A DNA stretch of 64,000 nt from Cydia pomonella (lineage: Eukaryota; Arthropoda; Insecta; Lepidoptera; Tortricidae): the NCBI RefSeq assembly GCF_033807575.1, contig NC_084717.1, forward strand, positions 8,495,692 to 8,559,691, in the 5' to 3' direction. Shown here in pieces: positions 44,893 through 57,345 of this stretch. Both the position numbers and the translations under genes were made by a program. The notes beneath the pieces are model-generated. The model did no database searches. It saw only the letters and a program-made list of their open reading frames with translations, and was not told where the DNA came from. How positions within the stretch are numbered: position 1 is the stretch's first letter; each line of letters starts with the position of its first letter.

Positions 44893-45034
44893 GCTCCTCT
44901 ACACGATGGCCCAGCGTAGGTGAGTCTAAGAGACGCAGCTATGCGGTGGAATGAGATAGCAATATCACTTACTCCCTTTAACGCATAAATGCGTCCCTTG
45001 GACTGGCCTACGCTGGGCCATCGTGTAGAGGAGC
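44893..45034. mobile_element. 142-bp MITE with perfect 28-bp TIRs
   Basis: GCTCCTCTACACGATGGCCC (first 20 of 28 bases, 44893-44920) is the exact reverse complement of 45007-45034. Imperfect pairing continues further (GACGCAGCTATGCG vs CGCATAAATGCGTC). It is familiar as a lepidopteran MITE. The target duplication is unclear. Confidence 0.88.
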
Positions 45035-46866
45035 CATAGAACTACCTCGTGGCATAATGAATTTAGTAAGGATAAAAGTTGGTGTAATATTTTTTCTCTA
45101 AATAAATGCTTTGTAAATGACAGCCCAGGATTCCTTCTAAACCACACCGACATATGTTACCCAGAAGTAAGTACATCGTAACATACGCATCGTCAGTGGA
45201 ATACAAATCGAAGTCGTAAGTCTTTTCCAGGCTACGGAGATACGCGCTTTGTGATAACCGAATTATGCGCTACATAATACATGCGATCTCGATAGCTGAT
45301 CTATTGTAATATATACGATATTTCCTAATATAACGGCTCTGCGTTCAGCGTCCTAAGCCATTCCTAGAATTAAGATACGTTATCATAGCTCAAAATAACT
45401 CGATCTCCGGGCATGTTTCTAACGAAATATCTCGAAAATCTCACATTCGCTCCGAAATAAATGCACGTTTCTGCAGTTGTGCAACTTACTGTACCTACTG
45501 CAAATGATGTATATCAATTTCGTGGCGGGGCAATATCAAGTCTTATAACGTCAAGTTGAGACTAGATTACTCGTTTGTGCAAAAAATCATTATGGTTAAT
45601 ACAAAGATTTAAACAATTATTCTGATATATTATATTAGCGAGTATAGGCAGAGTATTTTCATGTTCTGTAGAACAATCCCGACAGCGAACGTCTAATCAT
45701 TTTACTTGTTGCGAAGTATGGTAATTTCTGTTAATAATTAGTTAGGTACCTACTAGCAAGCTATTATCACGTTGAAGTGTGATGAGTTTGTTGTGTTGAT
45801 CGATGCTTTGTTAAATGGATTTTCCGCTTGCGGATCGGAAACTACTTTACATATTAGTTTCTAGCACGCGTAGGTACCTACAGCTAGGTTATTGATATTT
45901 TCTTAGGAACAGTTATAGGGAATTGTCACACTAATTTATTAACTTAATCAATGTCAATACCAATATTTTAACTGATATATACCAAATATACAATAGATAT
46001 TCACACACTTCAGACCAAATGTTTAGGATGAAATTTGGTGTATTTTGGTTTGTTTTGAGCTCCGGAAAAGGGCTTCGGATACATTCTATCTCAAAGCTTC
46101 CAAGCCACCCGCGAATAAAGGTATTCAAGTATCTGCGTCGCTTAAACCGCTAACCTGTATTCTAGTCGCAGCTCTGAAATATTTATCATGGCATTTGAGG
46201 CCGGTTTAGGTAGGAACATGACCAACAGATTACTTACTTGGAACAAGATTATACGATCGGTTACATACATTTTTACAGCGATACAATAGCGATTCAACAA
46301 CAATACAATCGGGCTACAACATCCAACACTCGGAGGCCCGAAAAAGTATTAGTAGTAGAAGTTTCAAACACTATTGTACAAGAAACATTACAATCGTTAC
46401 ATGTACAAAAAATATACGTAAACCTATGAAGAATGTCTCCTAGCTAATCTTTTAATTAATTGAGTGGAAAATAATGAAATAGATAAACATGCAAAATCAT
46501 ATGAGCAAAAACGTACCTTATTAAATATAAAGACCATGAATATATAATTTATATAACAAAAAAATTCCCAACACACTCGCGCTGGAAAAGTCTAGGTATG
46601 TCCGGGCTTACGGTGCGCAAACCTTTACATTTCTGATCACAGAACGTTGGCCTAATTCGCCTTTTCACGTCGCCTATTCATCTCATTCGCTGTAACCATT
46701 TCTCGCCCGTTTTATGTGCCCAATCCGCATATTGTTTATCTCATGTATCTCTACCTACTTCGATATACGGTGACTCACTAAACAACAAGCGTTCTGATTT
46801 AAATAGCCTTATCTCGTCGTATCTAATGCGGTTAAAAACGACTTTGTGATGTGATTTGGATTATTT
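45035..46866. other. non-coding, no gene seen
   Basis: AT-rich. The ORFs at 45931-46128 and 46238-46429 show no motif. Confidence 0.5.
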
Positions 46867-47617
46867 TTATGTTTTCGACATGCCGTTACGAATTGGTGCC
46901 ATTAATCTGTCTAATCTTTTTAGTTTAGGTTCCGCTGTCTCTTCTTCATGACGAAGCATGAGAGAAATTATTTTATCGCTTTTAAATAAATCTGCGGTGT
47001 TTTCCACAATAGTACAAAGGCCTTTTTTGCGAACGCCCTCACTGACGCACCTATTTATATTAATGTGCGTCCTGTTTTCAATGATGAACCTACACGTCCC
47101 TAAGACTTCTTTTTTAGGATTTAATGACAAATCTCTCAGAAGAAGATGGTTTCAGCTCCCGTTTAAACCTTGCCACGCGCCAGGAATAACACCACGGATC
47201 TGCAATTTTTATATTGATATAGTAAAAAACTCATGCCAATTACAGGTTCTAATAAAAACCAATATTTTTTCAGCTAATAAATGAGATTCCGCTCAAAGCG
47301 AAACGAGCGTTTTAATCAAACATAATAAAACACCTATCCGCTGACGCGACTGCAATATCCTTCAATTACTACTCCATACCCCTACGAGTATGCAGCTATA
47401 CCAAGGGCGGTATTCTGATTTTAGAATATGTTGTTGTAGTATTAGGTTTTGATATTGACAAATTTACAATAGTACTGGAACCAAAAAAAAAAACTTTATT
47501 AAATCATTTAAAAAGGTTTCTCTGGGTGTTCTATATAAGGAACTGATGTTCCTCTATCTATGAAGTACCCAGGACATACCTACGTATTAATAATTCTCAA
47601 CACTGATTTAAACTTTC
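46867..47617. other. non-coding, one unconvincing minus ORF
   Basis: The 87-codon minus frame (47130-46867) has a charged, protein-like composition (EEETAEPKLKRLDRL) but no known motif and no splice context that I can defend. Confidence 0.3.
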
Positions 47618-47745
47618 ACGATTTTTACACATTATTAAATCATAGAACGGGAAGTAATCGCGTATAATTTTACCTCCGATGTTTCAAGGACGGCGTTGTC
47701 CCCGTGGTCTCGGAGACGACTGGCTAAAGTTGACATCAACATCTT
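47618..47745. mobile_element. possible Penelope-like element fragment
   Basis: AATCATAGAACGGGAAGTAA, then TTTTACCTCCGATGTTTCAA and GGACGGCGTTGTCCCCGTGG, then TCTCGGAGACGACTGG. This resembles the terminal region of arthropod Penelope-like elements as I remember it. Confidence 0.4.
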
Positions 47746-50660
47746 CTAGCGGCGCGAGTTTTTCGAACGACCCGCACTTGGTCTTATTTATAAACGTTTT
47801 GCGCACTAAGGATATTACTCTGTCGTCGATACACAACACTAACGATATTCGATTAATTCCCGTTCTATAATATAACTGAAATTAACTGTTAGAGCACAAT
47901 TACCCAGGGAGCAAAATAGGCACATTTTACGGTAATTTTACTACAACATCCTATTACTTAAATAGAAAGTGAGACTGATAACCCCTGACTGCACAGTCGA
48001 ACTATATGTAGTTTTGTGGAGTTGTAATTTAACTTTGTCATATAATAAATAATAAAATAGTGTGCGCATAATGCACTACGCGCCGTGCTATTAGGCATCT
48101 CGCTTGCACTTATTCATATAATATCAAAACTTTACCAATCTGTAAAATCCGAATGCCCCATCGAGGGGCGAACGCTCAAGGTCGGAGGGTGAGATCGGAT
48201 TCGTGTTTTATTTATGCATCGTCTATTTTAACCCGCACCTATGGCTGAACTACGAATACTACGGGTATAAATAGGACGGTGATTTGTCTATTCTAATTGT
48301 GTTAATGTGAGCGCGAAATGTCTTGTGTAGTCTATCTATACCTGCCTAGCTATTTAACATGTGATCATCTACTTGGTGGTAATTGGTTTGCGTAACCGCC
48401 TTTCCATACCCATTTAGTTTAGGACTGTTAGAAGCTTTTTTTTTAATTCAGTTTTTGTTCCTAGCTCTTATAATAATTAACAATCAGAAAAAATCTGACG
48501 AGCGGGCATAGCTGTGATTACAATACATCAACTTGTGTAAAAATATTGACGAAAATTGAGGACTACGTTAGTATGGAGAAGTGATCGTCCCTTTTCCTCG
48601 TATAATGATAAAATTCTTCCTACTTGGAGTATTTACTTGAACAAAGGAGTAATGGATTAGTCTATAACTACACTCAATTATTGTTAGCCAATTGAGACAT
48701 AACATTTTTTTATTTAATTTCTAAAGCAATTTAAAAAAGCATTAATTTATTATTTTTTTACAGTTGCTAATTAGCTCTTATGAAGTGATTTCCACAGCTG
48801 AGAAATCTATCTTCTTTAATGCAATAACACTGTCTAATAAACGTCATCGGTATTATCTCGATTGTTCATTTTGTTTCCCTATGCATCGTTAGCAACATAA
48901 ACCAATTTCATAGTTTACCTGCTTTGTGGTTTGTGAAACCTAGCTTAGCGACCACGGGCACTAAACAAACTTTGCTAAAAGCAAGGTTTTGCTTGAATTG
49001 CTTGTGCTTCGCCGTCGCTCTGCGCCACCTTGTTTTTCTACTTTTTTCCCCCTTTTTTTACGTTTTTCGCGGAAGCTCTTGTGCCGAAACAATGAATTTG
49101 TGCGGCGTGTTTATATTCGACTCGTATTTCAGTGAGCTTTTATGTTTAGTTTTACTCTTTCCATGTTCGCTTTTAGTGTTTCCTATTTAGGAACGCTAGA
49201 TTAGGGATTTGGGACATTTAACGGTTTCCAGCTTTTGTTTTCTTGCTTTTAAAATAATTTTACGTGAGTTTTATTATGGAGACTCGTTATTATTTATTTG
49301 TTAAATTAATATTGTAATTAAGGCAATAAAAAAAACTGTAACTCATCGGTTGAGACTAGAGTTATCTAGTCCCACCGTTAGGTTCAGCGTTAATGACAAT
49401 TCTTACTCATTTCTAATTCACTTATTCACAATTACCTTAACAATCGGAAAAATTGTATATTATTCCATAGTTTATAACATAATATTTTTATATATTTACC
49501 ATTAACAAATGAGACAAACCAGAGGCAAATTCCTACTTAGTTCGAAACTCTAAAACCACAAAATTTCAAACAGCAAACTCAAATAGAGACAACACTTTAA
49601 TGAGCAAACTCACAATCCTAGACACATTCAGTTTGGAACCAGAAATAATATAAACCCTCTTAATCACCTTGTCATAATTTCAACGCTTCAGTCCAAACTA
49701 ATGCCGCCTCTGGAGCGCGCCAACGCGTGAGTGGCTAGCGTTGCACGTGTAACCATGTTATACTTATTGCAGTTGGATTCAACGAAATTAGACTTTATAG
49801 GCATAGTGATATGTGTTAGGATTCTCGCATTCGTGAGGTGTTATAGCCAACAGTGTTCCAATGCAATAAAGACACATATCAGCTACCGGTCCATTGCGCT
49901 TACGATGTTTTCGAATTCGACGTGGTTAACGATTCAACACTGTCACAGGCGTATCTCACACAGATGTGCACTTGCAAATTTAGCGTTAATTCATAGGCGT
50001 AAAACTCAATTTCAAACCACCGGAAGTAAAATTACGATAACCCCGGAGGTGGCGATTCCCAAATCTCAGATTTAGTGGCTTTCGATAATTTATGTCGTCT
50101 CGTTTAGTTATATCTGTAGCCAAAGAGTGTCGATATTTATGCGATGTTAGGTATGAATGATCTAATCGCACAAGGAAAACGGAATAATGCATTACATAGG
50201 TATAAAACGTCCTGTTTCATAACGATTTTTATTAATATTTTCCTTGTAAGTACATAATGGGTTGAACTACTTGAAGCATTGTAATTTTGCATGAAACTTA
50301 TCTGATCGCTGTCAAGTTATGTGTTTAATACTTTTAATCACAGATCGAAACGTATATACATATCTAGTATCTATGCCAACTAAATACTACTTTAGGTAAT
50401 ATTGTCAAATCAACAATCGCCTTAAAACAACTCAAATTCTTAGCGACAAGGAAGTCAAAGAACTGAGGAATGAGGATTAAGTACTAGGTAACCATGAAAA
50501 GTGTAGCCAACCGCACACGTGAGCGTTACATTTTTCCATTCAAACGTTTTCGACAATTTCCTCTCTGGATTTTGGCCCTAGATGTTTTTTTTTTAAATAA
50601 ACGTTAATTTTTTTTTGATATTCATGTTTTTATAAGAACGAGGTTACTTTTAAAAGCGCT
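47746..50660. other. non-coding, no gene seen
   Basis: The ORFs at 48924-49190 and 49731-50075 are hydrophobic or mixed but have no motif, Kozak context or splice logic. The region is otherwise AT-rich. Confidence 0.4.
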
Positions 50661-50945
50661 AAAAACGGCCGAATAAATGTCCTATAAAAAGACGCCTAGC
50701 ACACAAAATCGGCAACAGTAAACGCAAAAATCAAAACTGTCAGACATAGATACTTTCTCTCTCATCCTATTCCCAAAATTTCGTTACGATTGGTTAACTT
50801 TTGGAGGAGGAAAATGTCAAGAACGATACCACGATTTCTGAGGTTTTTACGCAGGATTTTTCGCCTAAACTGCAGTTATTCTTATCGCACTAATTTCTGG
50901 AGCCGCCTCCGTCAGCGCGACGGAGATATGTACCTAAAATTCTCA
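50661..50945. repeat. dispersed lepidopteran repeat
   Basis: TCTCTCTCATCCTATTCCCA, TTTGGAGGAGGAAAATGTCA, CCACGATTTCTGAGGTTTTT and GAGCCGCCTCCGTCAGCGCG form a block I recognise as dispersed in Lepidoptera. Confidence 0.55.
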
Positions 50946-51504
50946 AATCTGAGAAGGGGACTATAACCCAAGCGACAAGGAACTAAAGAGAAAATGATTT
51001 AATAATTATTATATTTTTTGCATGCAAAGGTGTAAAGTTGTAAACAGTTCCACGTCGACTATACAAGTACACCTGAATGTAGGGGGTAACGCACGCGCTC
51101 ATGACAAAAAGCCGAGATAAAAACGACACGAACGCGAATCGCCGTGTCTAACTAATCTCGGGGCAGTGACCCGAGTCAGGGGCTTGAGAATAGGCTTCCG
51201 TTGAACTTTGCCCTTTCAGGAGCGATCGGAGCTTACGTAGCCTTGGGAACCAGTGTTAGTGTAATCTGCTGATCTGTTTACCCTAGTGGTAATTAACGAG
51301 TGTATTGTGGCCTGATGCAAAACACAAAACAACAATTACAGACATTTTTGCGTAGCCCTCCACCAGTAGTATCTTTTGACGTCGGCGTCTAGTCAGCGCC
51401 ATGGAAATGTGCGTCGTTACCATGTCGTTACGCAGATGCGCCAACATTGCGTCGAGCAGCAGCCATAGAGTTAACTAGACGCCGCCGCTCGGGAGACGCT
51501 AGTA
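50946..51504. other. non-coding, mixed composition
   Basis: GC-richer spots (51350-51500) without a defensible frame. Confidence 0.4.
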
Positions 51505-51735
51505 TGGGGTGGCCCTAAAGGTACCGTTCAGATTTTGACTAAACCAGTAGTGCAGTAATGCAGTCGGCAGCATTACTGCAGCAGTATTGCAGTGCGACAT
51601 AGCTGTCGAGAACGCTGTTGCTACCCGGATTTTTAACGTTTGTAACAGCAATACAGTCGGCAGTAATGTCCCGTCGCAATTCGGCTGCAGTAATGTTAGT
51701 GTAGTACTGTACAAATGCGTTGTACAACGACACCG
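51505..51735. mobile_element. 'TGCAGTAATG' repeat, MITE-like
   Basis: Repeated and inverted blocks of the type CAGTAATGCAGTCGGCAGCA, GCATTACTGCAGCAGTATTG, ACAGTCGGCAGTAATG and GGCTGCAGTAATG, beginning near TAAAGGTACCGTTCAGATTT. This accounts for two minus ORFs here, which are artefacts. Confidence 0.55.
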
Positions 51736-52256
51736 ACAGCAGTATCTAACATAACCAATCATCAACCACATCATCATCATTGTACATTAACCAAGGGATG
51801 AAAGGCACTCATTTCTGTCTAGGTGTCATCCTTTCACCCGAGGTAAACACTCTACGTTTCGTTTTGAATACAAGGAAAGTAAAATACATGTTTATTTCAA
51901 AAACATAACTAAGTATAATCTTTTAAAGTATTTTTGAAGGTACTTTCAGTTAAAAGTATCGTTATTTATGGAATGGGGTGTTAAATATCAGAATGGATAT
52001 TGTACAACAAATCCATTTAAAACTAAATCTTAATAGCTTATCGTACAAAAAGTGAAAAGGAACCTACTTGGAAAGCAAAACTCCCTAGAGCAGAACCGTA
52101 TAACTTTCTTAGCACACTTAATAGATAAACAATGACCCACTTTCAGAGCATGAGAAATGAAAAGTCTTTTGTCACTGTCACCCTATCGTATAAAACTGTT
52201 TGCAAAATGTGGGTACCTTATGTCTGTTCGTGTCGCGTCTCTTTCAATGCTCACTG
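51736..52256. other. non-coding, no gene seen
   Basis: AT-rich with no supported feature. Confidence 0.5.
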
Positions 52257-52387
52257 AAGGGGCCCACTGCCCACTGATTACCAGTTCGCCGGACGATATC
52301 GGCCTGTCAGTTATTCGCGATTGTCAGCTTTTGCGAATAACTGGCAGGCTGATATCGTCCGGTGAACTGGTAATCAGTGGGCCCCTT
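52257..52387. mobile_element. palindromic MITE 'GGGGCCCACTGATTACCAG'
   Basis: The left arm AAGGGGCCCACTGCCCACTG then ATTACCAGTTCGCCGGACGA is mirrored by TCGTCCGGTGAACTGGTAAT then CAGTGGGCCCCTT. A one-sided copy lies at 58589-58660. Confidence 0.9.
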
Positions 52388-52917
52388 AAGGACAAACATA
52401 ATAATAATAAGTAATTTGATGTCAAATTTATATTGGTTCGGAGGCAAAAGCTATAACAATAACTGGAATAACAGCCAACCGCCCTTTGCTTTGATTATTT
52501 ACCACTGCCGTGTGAATTCAAAAGACCTTATGAAGGAGAAATAGAGAACGTTTTGCGTTGTTCCCGAGAAACAGGCTGTGACCTAATTGTCTTAGGACTT
52601 TGTTTTCTTAACCTGCACGGCTTTTCTCAATCTGCTGTGGCTTTTTATCCTTGGTAGTGGATTTTTTTAAGGTAAAAAGTTATCGAAGCTGAATGTAGGA
52701 AGGTAATTGGTAGAGTCCGATCTATGAATAATAAATAATAGGTTATTAATGTTATATTTTGGATCGGTGTATCCTCATCTGTCCCCGCTGCATATAAATA
52801 ATTCCCATTTATTCCCGCCTCAAGTATGGCGTTGGTGTCGTGGGGCGGAAAGTAATGTAATTATTTTCTGAAAATAATTTAATTTGTTTTTATTTCAAGT
52901 CGAAACACTACTATTTT
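52388..52917. other. non-coding, no gene seen
   Basis: AT-rich. No feature. Confidence 0.5.
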
Positions 52918-53005
52918 TTATATACTACGTCGGTGGCAAACAAGCATACGGCCCGCCTGATGGTAAGCAGTCTCCGTAGCCTATGTACGCCTGCAATTCC
53001 AGAGA
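52918..53005 (-). mobile_element. SINE/LINE-tail repeat, truncated
   Basis: TATACTACGTCGGTGGCAAA, CAAGCATACGGCCCGCCTGA and TGGTAAGCAGTCTCCGTAGC. Identical over ~75 bp to 54951-55027 but broken off at CCAGAG. Confidence 0.75.
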
Positions 53006-53030
53006 AGATACCTCAATACTATATAAATTA

Positions 53031-53141
53031 TAAACTGAAATAAATGTTATATATTAAGAAAAAGTGACCAAGGCCTCCAGTGCCACAGGCTGGCTGGCAG
53101 GGTGGCTTTTTTTCTTAGTATATGACATTTATTTCAGTTAC
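53031..53141. mobile_element. short inverted-repeat element
   Basis: AACTGAAATAAATGTTATAT then ATTAAGAAAAAG is mirrored by CTTAGTATATGACATTTATT then TCAGTT. The middle is CCAAGGCCTCCAGTGCC...GGCTGGCTGGCAGGGTGG. Confidence 0.75.
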
Positions 53142-53409
53142 CTTTGGATCTTTTTTTTAGATTGCTTACATCGCCAATTATCGTATCAATTCGAATTGTC
53201 AAACTTTTGATTCGATTTTCTACCGAGCGAATATTTATCAAGTCCACTGTACCCAAGTATATAATTTAATAACATATTTATATGTTATATATCGACCTAC
53301 ATATCAGCAAAATAAACATAAAATGTTACAACAATCAGAGCAATACCGCGTCTATTTACTTATCACATAAATAAATTAAACGTAACAAACGCCTGACAAC
53401 CTCCACAAC

Positions 53410-54245
53410 TAGTGAATGCAATCCCGACTCGGGATTGCAAATTCGAGATCCCGCGGGATTAGTAATATCAATCCCGCGGGATCCCGGAATTTTCGGGATC
53501 CCGAGTAGATTAAAAAAAAAGTAAAATTTGAATGAATTAAAACGATAATAACGGTATGTTTGTGATGGTGACGTTAATTAAAATAACGTATTAATAGACA
53601 GAAAACAAAAAACTTTATTCTTTAATATTATTAACCAAATCATCATCAGTTTTCCTTGGAAATTAACAAAGGTAATCAAAACAATAAGTATAACTGTAAT
53701 AAGAATCAAAACAACAAGGAATTAGAGAGTATTACAAGTGATTTTGAAAGTGACTTCTTAAAAAGCCAGCTGCTGAGAATGCCCTCTCCGACTCAACACT
53801 GGTTGGCAACAGCGTGTCGAAGCAATTATATGCAAACTGCAAAAATCTCCCCCTTGTTCCTCCACACTCAAATAAATCCATTTCCTTTTTTATGACAGAC
53901 TCGAATCTGTCTAAGCTCGTGGATACACGTGTAAAGGGACTTTTAGATGCTCGCAGAGTTTGTTCTCTTTAAGTGACATATTAGTTTGTACAGCAGTAGC
54001 ACGTAAATTCAAATCTTCTGCAATCATTGAAAGAGGCAAGTCATCTTTGTTTAATACTGCCGTATTAATCTCTGCTTAGTTCGGTTCTTTACGATATAAT
54101 ACGTGTGTATCATCGCTGACGACTGCCGCCCAATCCCGTCAATCCCAAACGGGATCCCGTCATATTATGCGTCGGGATTGATCCCGAAAAATTACACGGG
54201 ATCTCGCGAGATCGGGATCCCGCGGGATCGGGATTGCATTCCCTA
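53410..54245 (-). mobile_element. 836-bp hAT element, internal deletion derivative
   Basis: The ends TAGTGAATGCAATCCCG and CGGGATTGCATTCCCTA are inverted repeats (16 of 17). The 8-bp target duplication TCCACAAC lies at 53402-53409 and 54246-54253. Subterminal regions are crowded with GGGATCCCG/ATCCCGCGGGAT palindromes, as expected for transposase-binding arrays. Confidence 0.93.
53690..54085 (-). pseudogene. hAT transposase C-terminal relic
   Basis: On the minus strand one frame reads NKDDLPLSMIAEDLNLRATA (from ~54085 downward), then a stop. In another frame comes FDTLLPTSVESERAFSAAGF near 53830-53770. The S-V-E-S-E-R-x-F-S-x-A-G motif is the start of the hAT dimerisation domain. Stops and shifts make it dead. 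The + ORF at 53656-53895 is its shadow. Confidence 0.75.
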
Positions 54246-54253
54246 TCCACAAC

Positions 54254-54947
54254 AATATTGTTCTTCTAAGAAAGAGCTTTGTCAATATTGTAGATCTACT
54301 CGTACCCGCGAAACGAGCTGAAATTGGTTCTGTGAAACATGTTTGATTTGTTATCATCATGTTTTTTTTTCCTGCTAGGCACCAATTTATCTAATGAATT
54401 ATCATATACAAATTAGAGTTGCATGATGTTCAGACAACAGTAGCAGATAAACAACACACCATCAGTATCTGTCACCCAAAAAAGTTCCGTGACCTACCCA
54501 CCTATATCGTCAGTATAATATATTTAGTTTTATTTATCAACAACAGCTAACGACTCAATTTAAGGCAAAACAAAACAAACAATACGTGTTTTTTCGCCAT
54601 TGACATTTTTCGCAATTTCGTCACCCACAAATCGCCTAAAGATCTCATAAAACTCTGATATTGCTCTGAAGTATTTTTTTCTCTGAGATATCCTGTTTTG
54701 TTAGTAAAATATTCGCACTAGAATCATTATGCCGTGGCCGTTGCCCCGCGGGTCATCGACCGCCGCTTGCCCCGAATGAGAAATACCGAATCTATACTTT
54801 GCGTCATTATTCAATGATGTTTACTCGTGAAAATTATTTTATAGCCTTTCGTTTCTATTAGATTAGTTTCGTTATTTAGTACGCGACTTCATATACCGAG
54901 CAGGTTACTCAATCTCATGTTTGTTTGGACTGAAACTTTGTTTTTTT
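54254..54947. other. non-coding, no gene seen
   Basis: AT-rich with one GC-rich spot (54730-54780). Confidence 0.45.
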
Positions 54948-55145
54948 TTGTAATACTACGTCGGTGGCAAACAAGCATACGGCCCGCCTGATGGTAAGCA
55001 GTCTCCGTAGCCTATGTACGCCTGCAACCTCAGAGGAGTTTCATGCGCGTTGCCGACCCTAACACTCGGCACCCTCTTTGAGATCTGGCAACCTACTCAC
55101 CGGAAGGAACACAACACTGAGTAGGGTCTAGTGTTATTTGGCTGC
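54948..55145 (-). mobile_element. SINE/LINE-tail repeat, longer copy
   Basis: After a T-run, TACTACGTCGGTGGCAAACA continues to TGCGCGTTGCCGACCCTAAC, CTGGCAACCTACTCACCGGA and GAGTAGGGTCTAGTGTTATT, then TGGCTGCGGTTT. The T-run suggests that the element reads on the minus strand. Confidence 0.75.
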
Positions 55146-55490
55146 GGTTTAAACTTCCGTAGTGGTTGGTCATTAAACTTCCGTGATTTTCAGTGATTAT
55201 CTACAATTAGATTAATTACTAACTACATAAACAGGCACATACACTAAGAGACACAAACAGGAAAAAGAAAGGGTAATAATGTTTCAGTTTCAAATGACTC
55301 ATAGTAAATACTCGTATATAAAAACTTTTAGATTTATTAATTTTTATAGCATCTTTCAGTGTATGTAGATATCTAGAACTAGCCTATATAGCTTTTTAAA
55401 TTAAGCTATATGTATAGTAGACGGCTAAAACCACCATTCATTTGGAATTTGGTTTTACGACATTTAGCTTGACACTTTATCCCTCTTAGT
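55146..55490. other. non-coding, no gene seen
   Basis: AT-rich. Confidence 0.5.
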
Positions 55491-55590
55491 GAGAAGTTCG
55501 CCTTTGTACTACACAATTATGTTCTATCGATGTAATCATTAATCAATATTTCTGTATTCCTCGTACAATAAAGTGTTTACTTACTTACTG
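55491..55590 (+). mobile_element. LINE 3' tail with (TTAC)n
   Basis: GAGAAGTTCGCCTTTGTACT, then CGTACAATAAAGTGTTTACT and TACTTACTG. Same tail type as 36928-37074. Confidence 0.7.
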
Positions 55591-56077
55591 TTTATATTGA
55601 GGTTGTATTTAAAGAAATATGCTCATTCCATTAAATAGATATTCCATGTTATATAATCTTTTTTATGACTAATGAATTTACTTAGCGAAATAACAAGTGT
55701 CCCTTTCAAATTTTCGCATAAAAATCATAAAATACTACGAAAAGAATAAAAATAAACCTTGTGCATACGAGGGAACAGAGCAATTCTACCAACTTTACAA
55801 ATTTAACATGCAATGTTATAGTTATTAGACAGAAAGGTTTACGGTCTCGCTCGAAAGCCCGTGGGAACACTCGGACACCGTTACAAAAAAAACAATTACT
55901 ACTAACAAAAGCCGCCTACTACAATGTGGCTCGGAGAGTAATTTACACATTCTCCGTTTCAGTAGAATAATGTTATCTTAATCTAAACTTACTCCGTTTA
56001 GTTTAATCTGATATTTGAAAAAACGTGACAGATTAAATAGTGAACTAGGAAGATTGTCGAAATTGAGGATCCATGTA
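55591..56077. other. non-coding, no gene seen
   Basis: The 69-codon ORF at 55761 is basic but has no motif. Confidence 0.45.
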
Positions 56078-56209
56078 CGGTCAGATCTGAAAATATCGAT
56101 ACGTAAAAAGTGCCAAAAATATGTATACACGACTTTATTGCCCATATATTAAGGTAGTGTATACATATTTTTGGCACATTATTCGTATCGATATTTTCAG
56201 ACGTGACTG
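56078..56209. mobile_element. 132-bp Tc1/mariner-like MITE, copy 2
   Basis: CGGTCAGATCTGAAAATATC then GATACG is mirrored by CGTATCGATATTTTCAGACG then TGACTG. The inner arms GTGCCAAAAATATGTATACA also pair. TA flanks both sides (56076-56077 and 56210-56211). It shares its sequence with 1404-1528. Confidence 0.88.
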
Positions 56210-57284
56210 TACTACAAAGATCTCGGTTAGCATATCTAATTGACGTGAATATTTGAATAAGATACGTATGCGTAACGATACTGATATTAGAACTATCACA
56301 TTTCTTCGTAACGTTTTAATTTTCTACAATTTTAAATACAAGCCAATCTTCGTCATGTGCCTCTCTAGAACCTATACAATACAGTACAGTGAATAAGTGG
56401 TTTATCAAAATCATCTTATTTGCCTACTTTCAACACTTGCGCTCCGTGCTCCGTACACCGTTAATGGTGGATGTTTTGCGCTTCAAGTCAATTAACTCCA
56501 CGCACGACATCTCTTGGTTTTGTATAAAATATTGCCCACACACAACAAAACTCCCCACTACACACAAAATATCTGGGGGGCTGTATTATGTAGGTCAGAT
56601 TCAGATTCGAGAGAGATCGATTTCGAGTGCCATTTTGCAAATATATTTATCGTTAATTACAAATACAAGATGTTACCATTTAGTAAAATCAAACTTTTAT
56701 TAGATGTAAATGTCACAGTAACCTATTGATATAATCAAATTAAACTTAATATTGATATAATTAATTCCTCTCATCGCATATTCAATAACATTCGCAATCG
56801 ATCAATTCATTTATTTTATTAGATTTAGTAAGAATGATAATAATTCATGTTATATCAATGGTCTGATCTACCATGCCCATAAGTTCTGCAATAAAAAGTG
56901 CGCCTAAGGCAGGCGAACCGCGGTGGTCGGACAGCTACCGAAAAAATATGTCCTTAACTGCGGAAATGATTTTAAGGTAAAACCAACTTTATAAGAACTT
57001 ACTTAAAGCTTAAATTATATTGACCTAGAGTTTATAATTGAGACCTTTTTATGGGATAATTACGCATTATTTAGTTTCGAAACAGTCAGATATTCAACTG
57101 TCAAAACTGATAGGCATTTCGATTGAAGATCGCGGACAGGCATGAATAAACATTGCATTTTCCTTCCAAATAAAACGACATTTTAATTAATTAACGATTG
57201 TTTTGTAGCAAGATATTTAATTTAAAGAACGTTAGTATAAAATAATTAGTAACTCATCCTTGATATCATTATAGATTAAGTATA
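56210..57284. other. non-coding, no gene seen
   Basis: The ORFs at 56389-56729 overlap in two frames and have no motif. Confidence 0.4.
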
Positions 57285-57345
57285 ATGAATGAATGAATGA
57301 ATGAATGAATTTATTTTATTTCAGTCTTTTTCAAATCCATATTTT
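57285..57345 (-). mobile_element. retroelement 3' end with (ATTC)n tail
   Basis: GAATGAATGAATGAATGAAT then TTATTTTATTTCAGTC. Read on the minus strand this is GACTGAAATAAAATAAATTC with an ATTC-repeat tail. Confidence 0.5.

Noticed and set aside
49731..50075. 114-codon + strand ORF
   Set aside because: No domain, poor composition, no splice or promoter context.
51499..51780. Two overlapping minus-strand ORFs of 93 and 64 codons
   Set aside because: They run through a CAGTAATG-type repeat; both frames are by-products of it.
53656..53895. 79-codon + strand ORF
   Set aside because: It is the antisense shadow of the hAT transposase relic, whose SVESERAFSAAG motif is on the minus strand.
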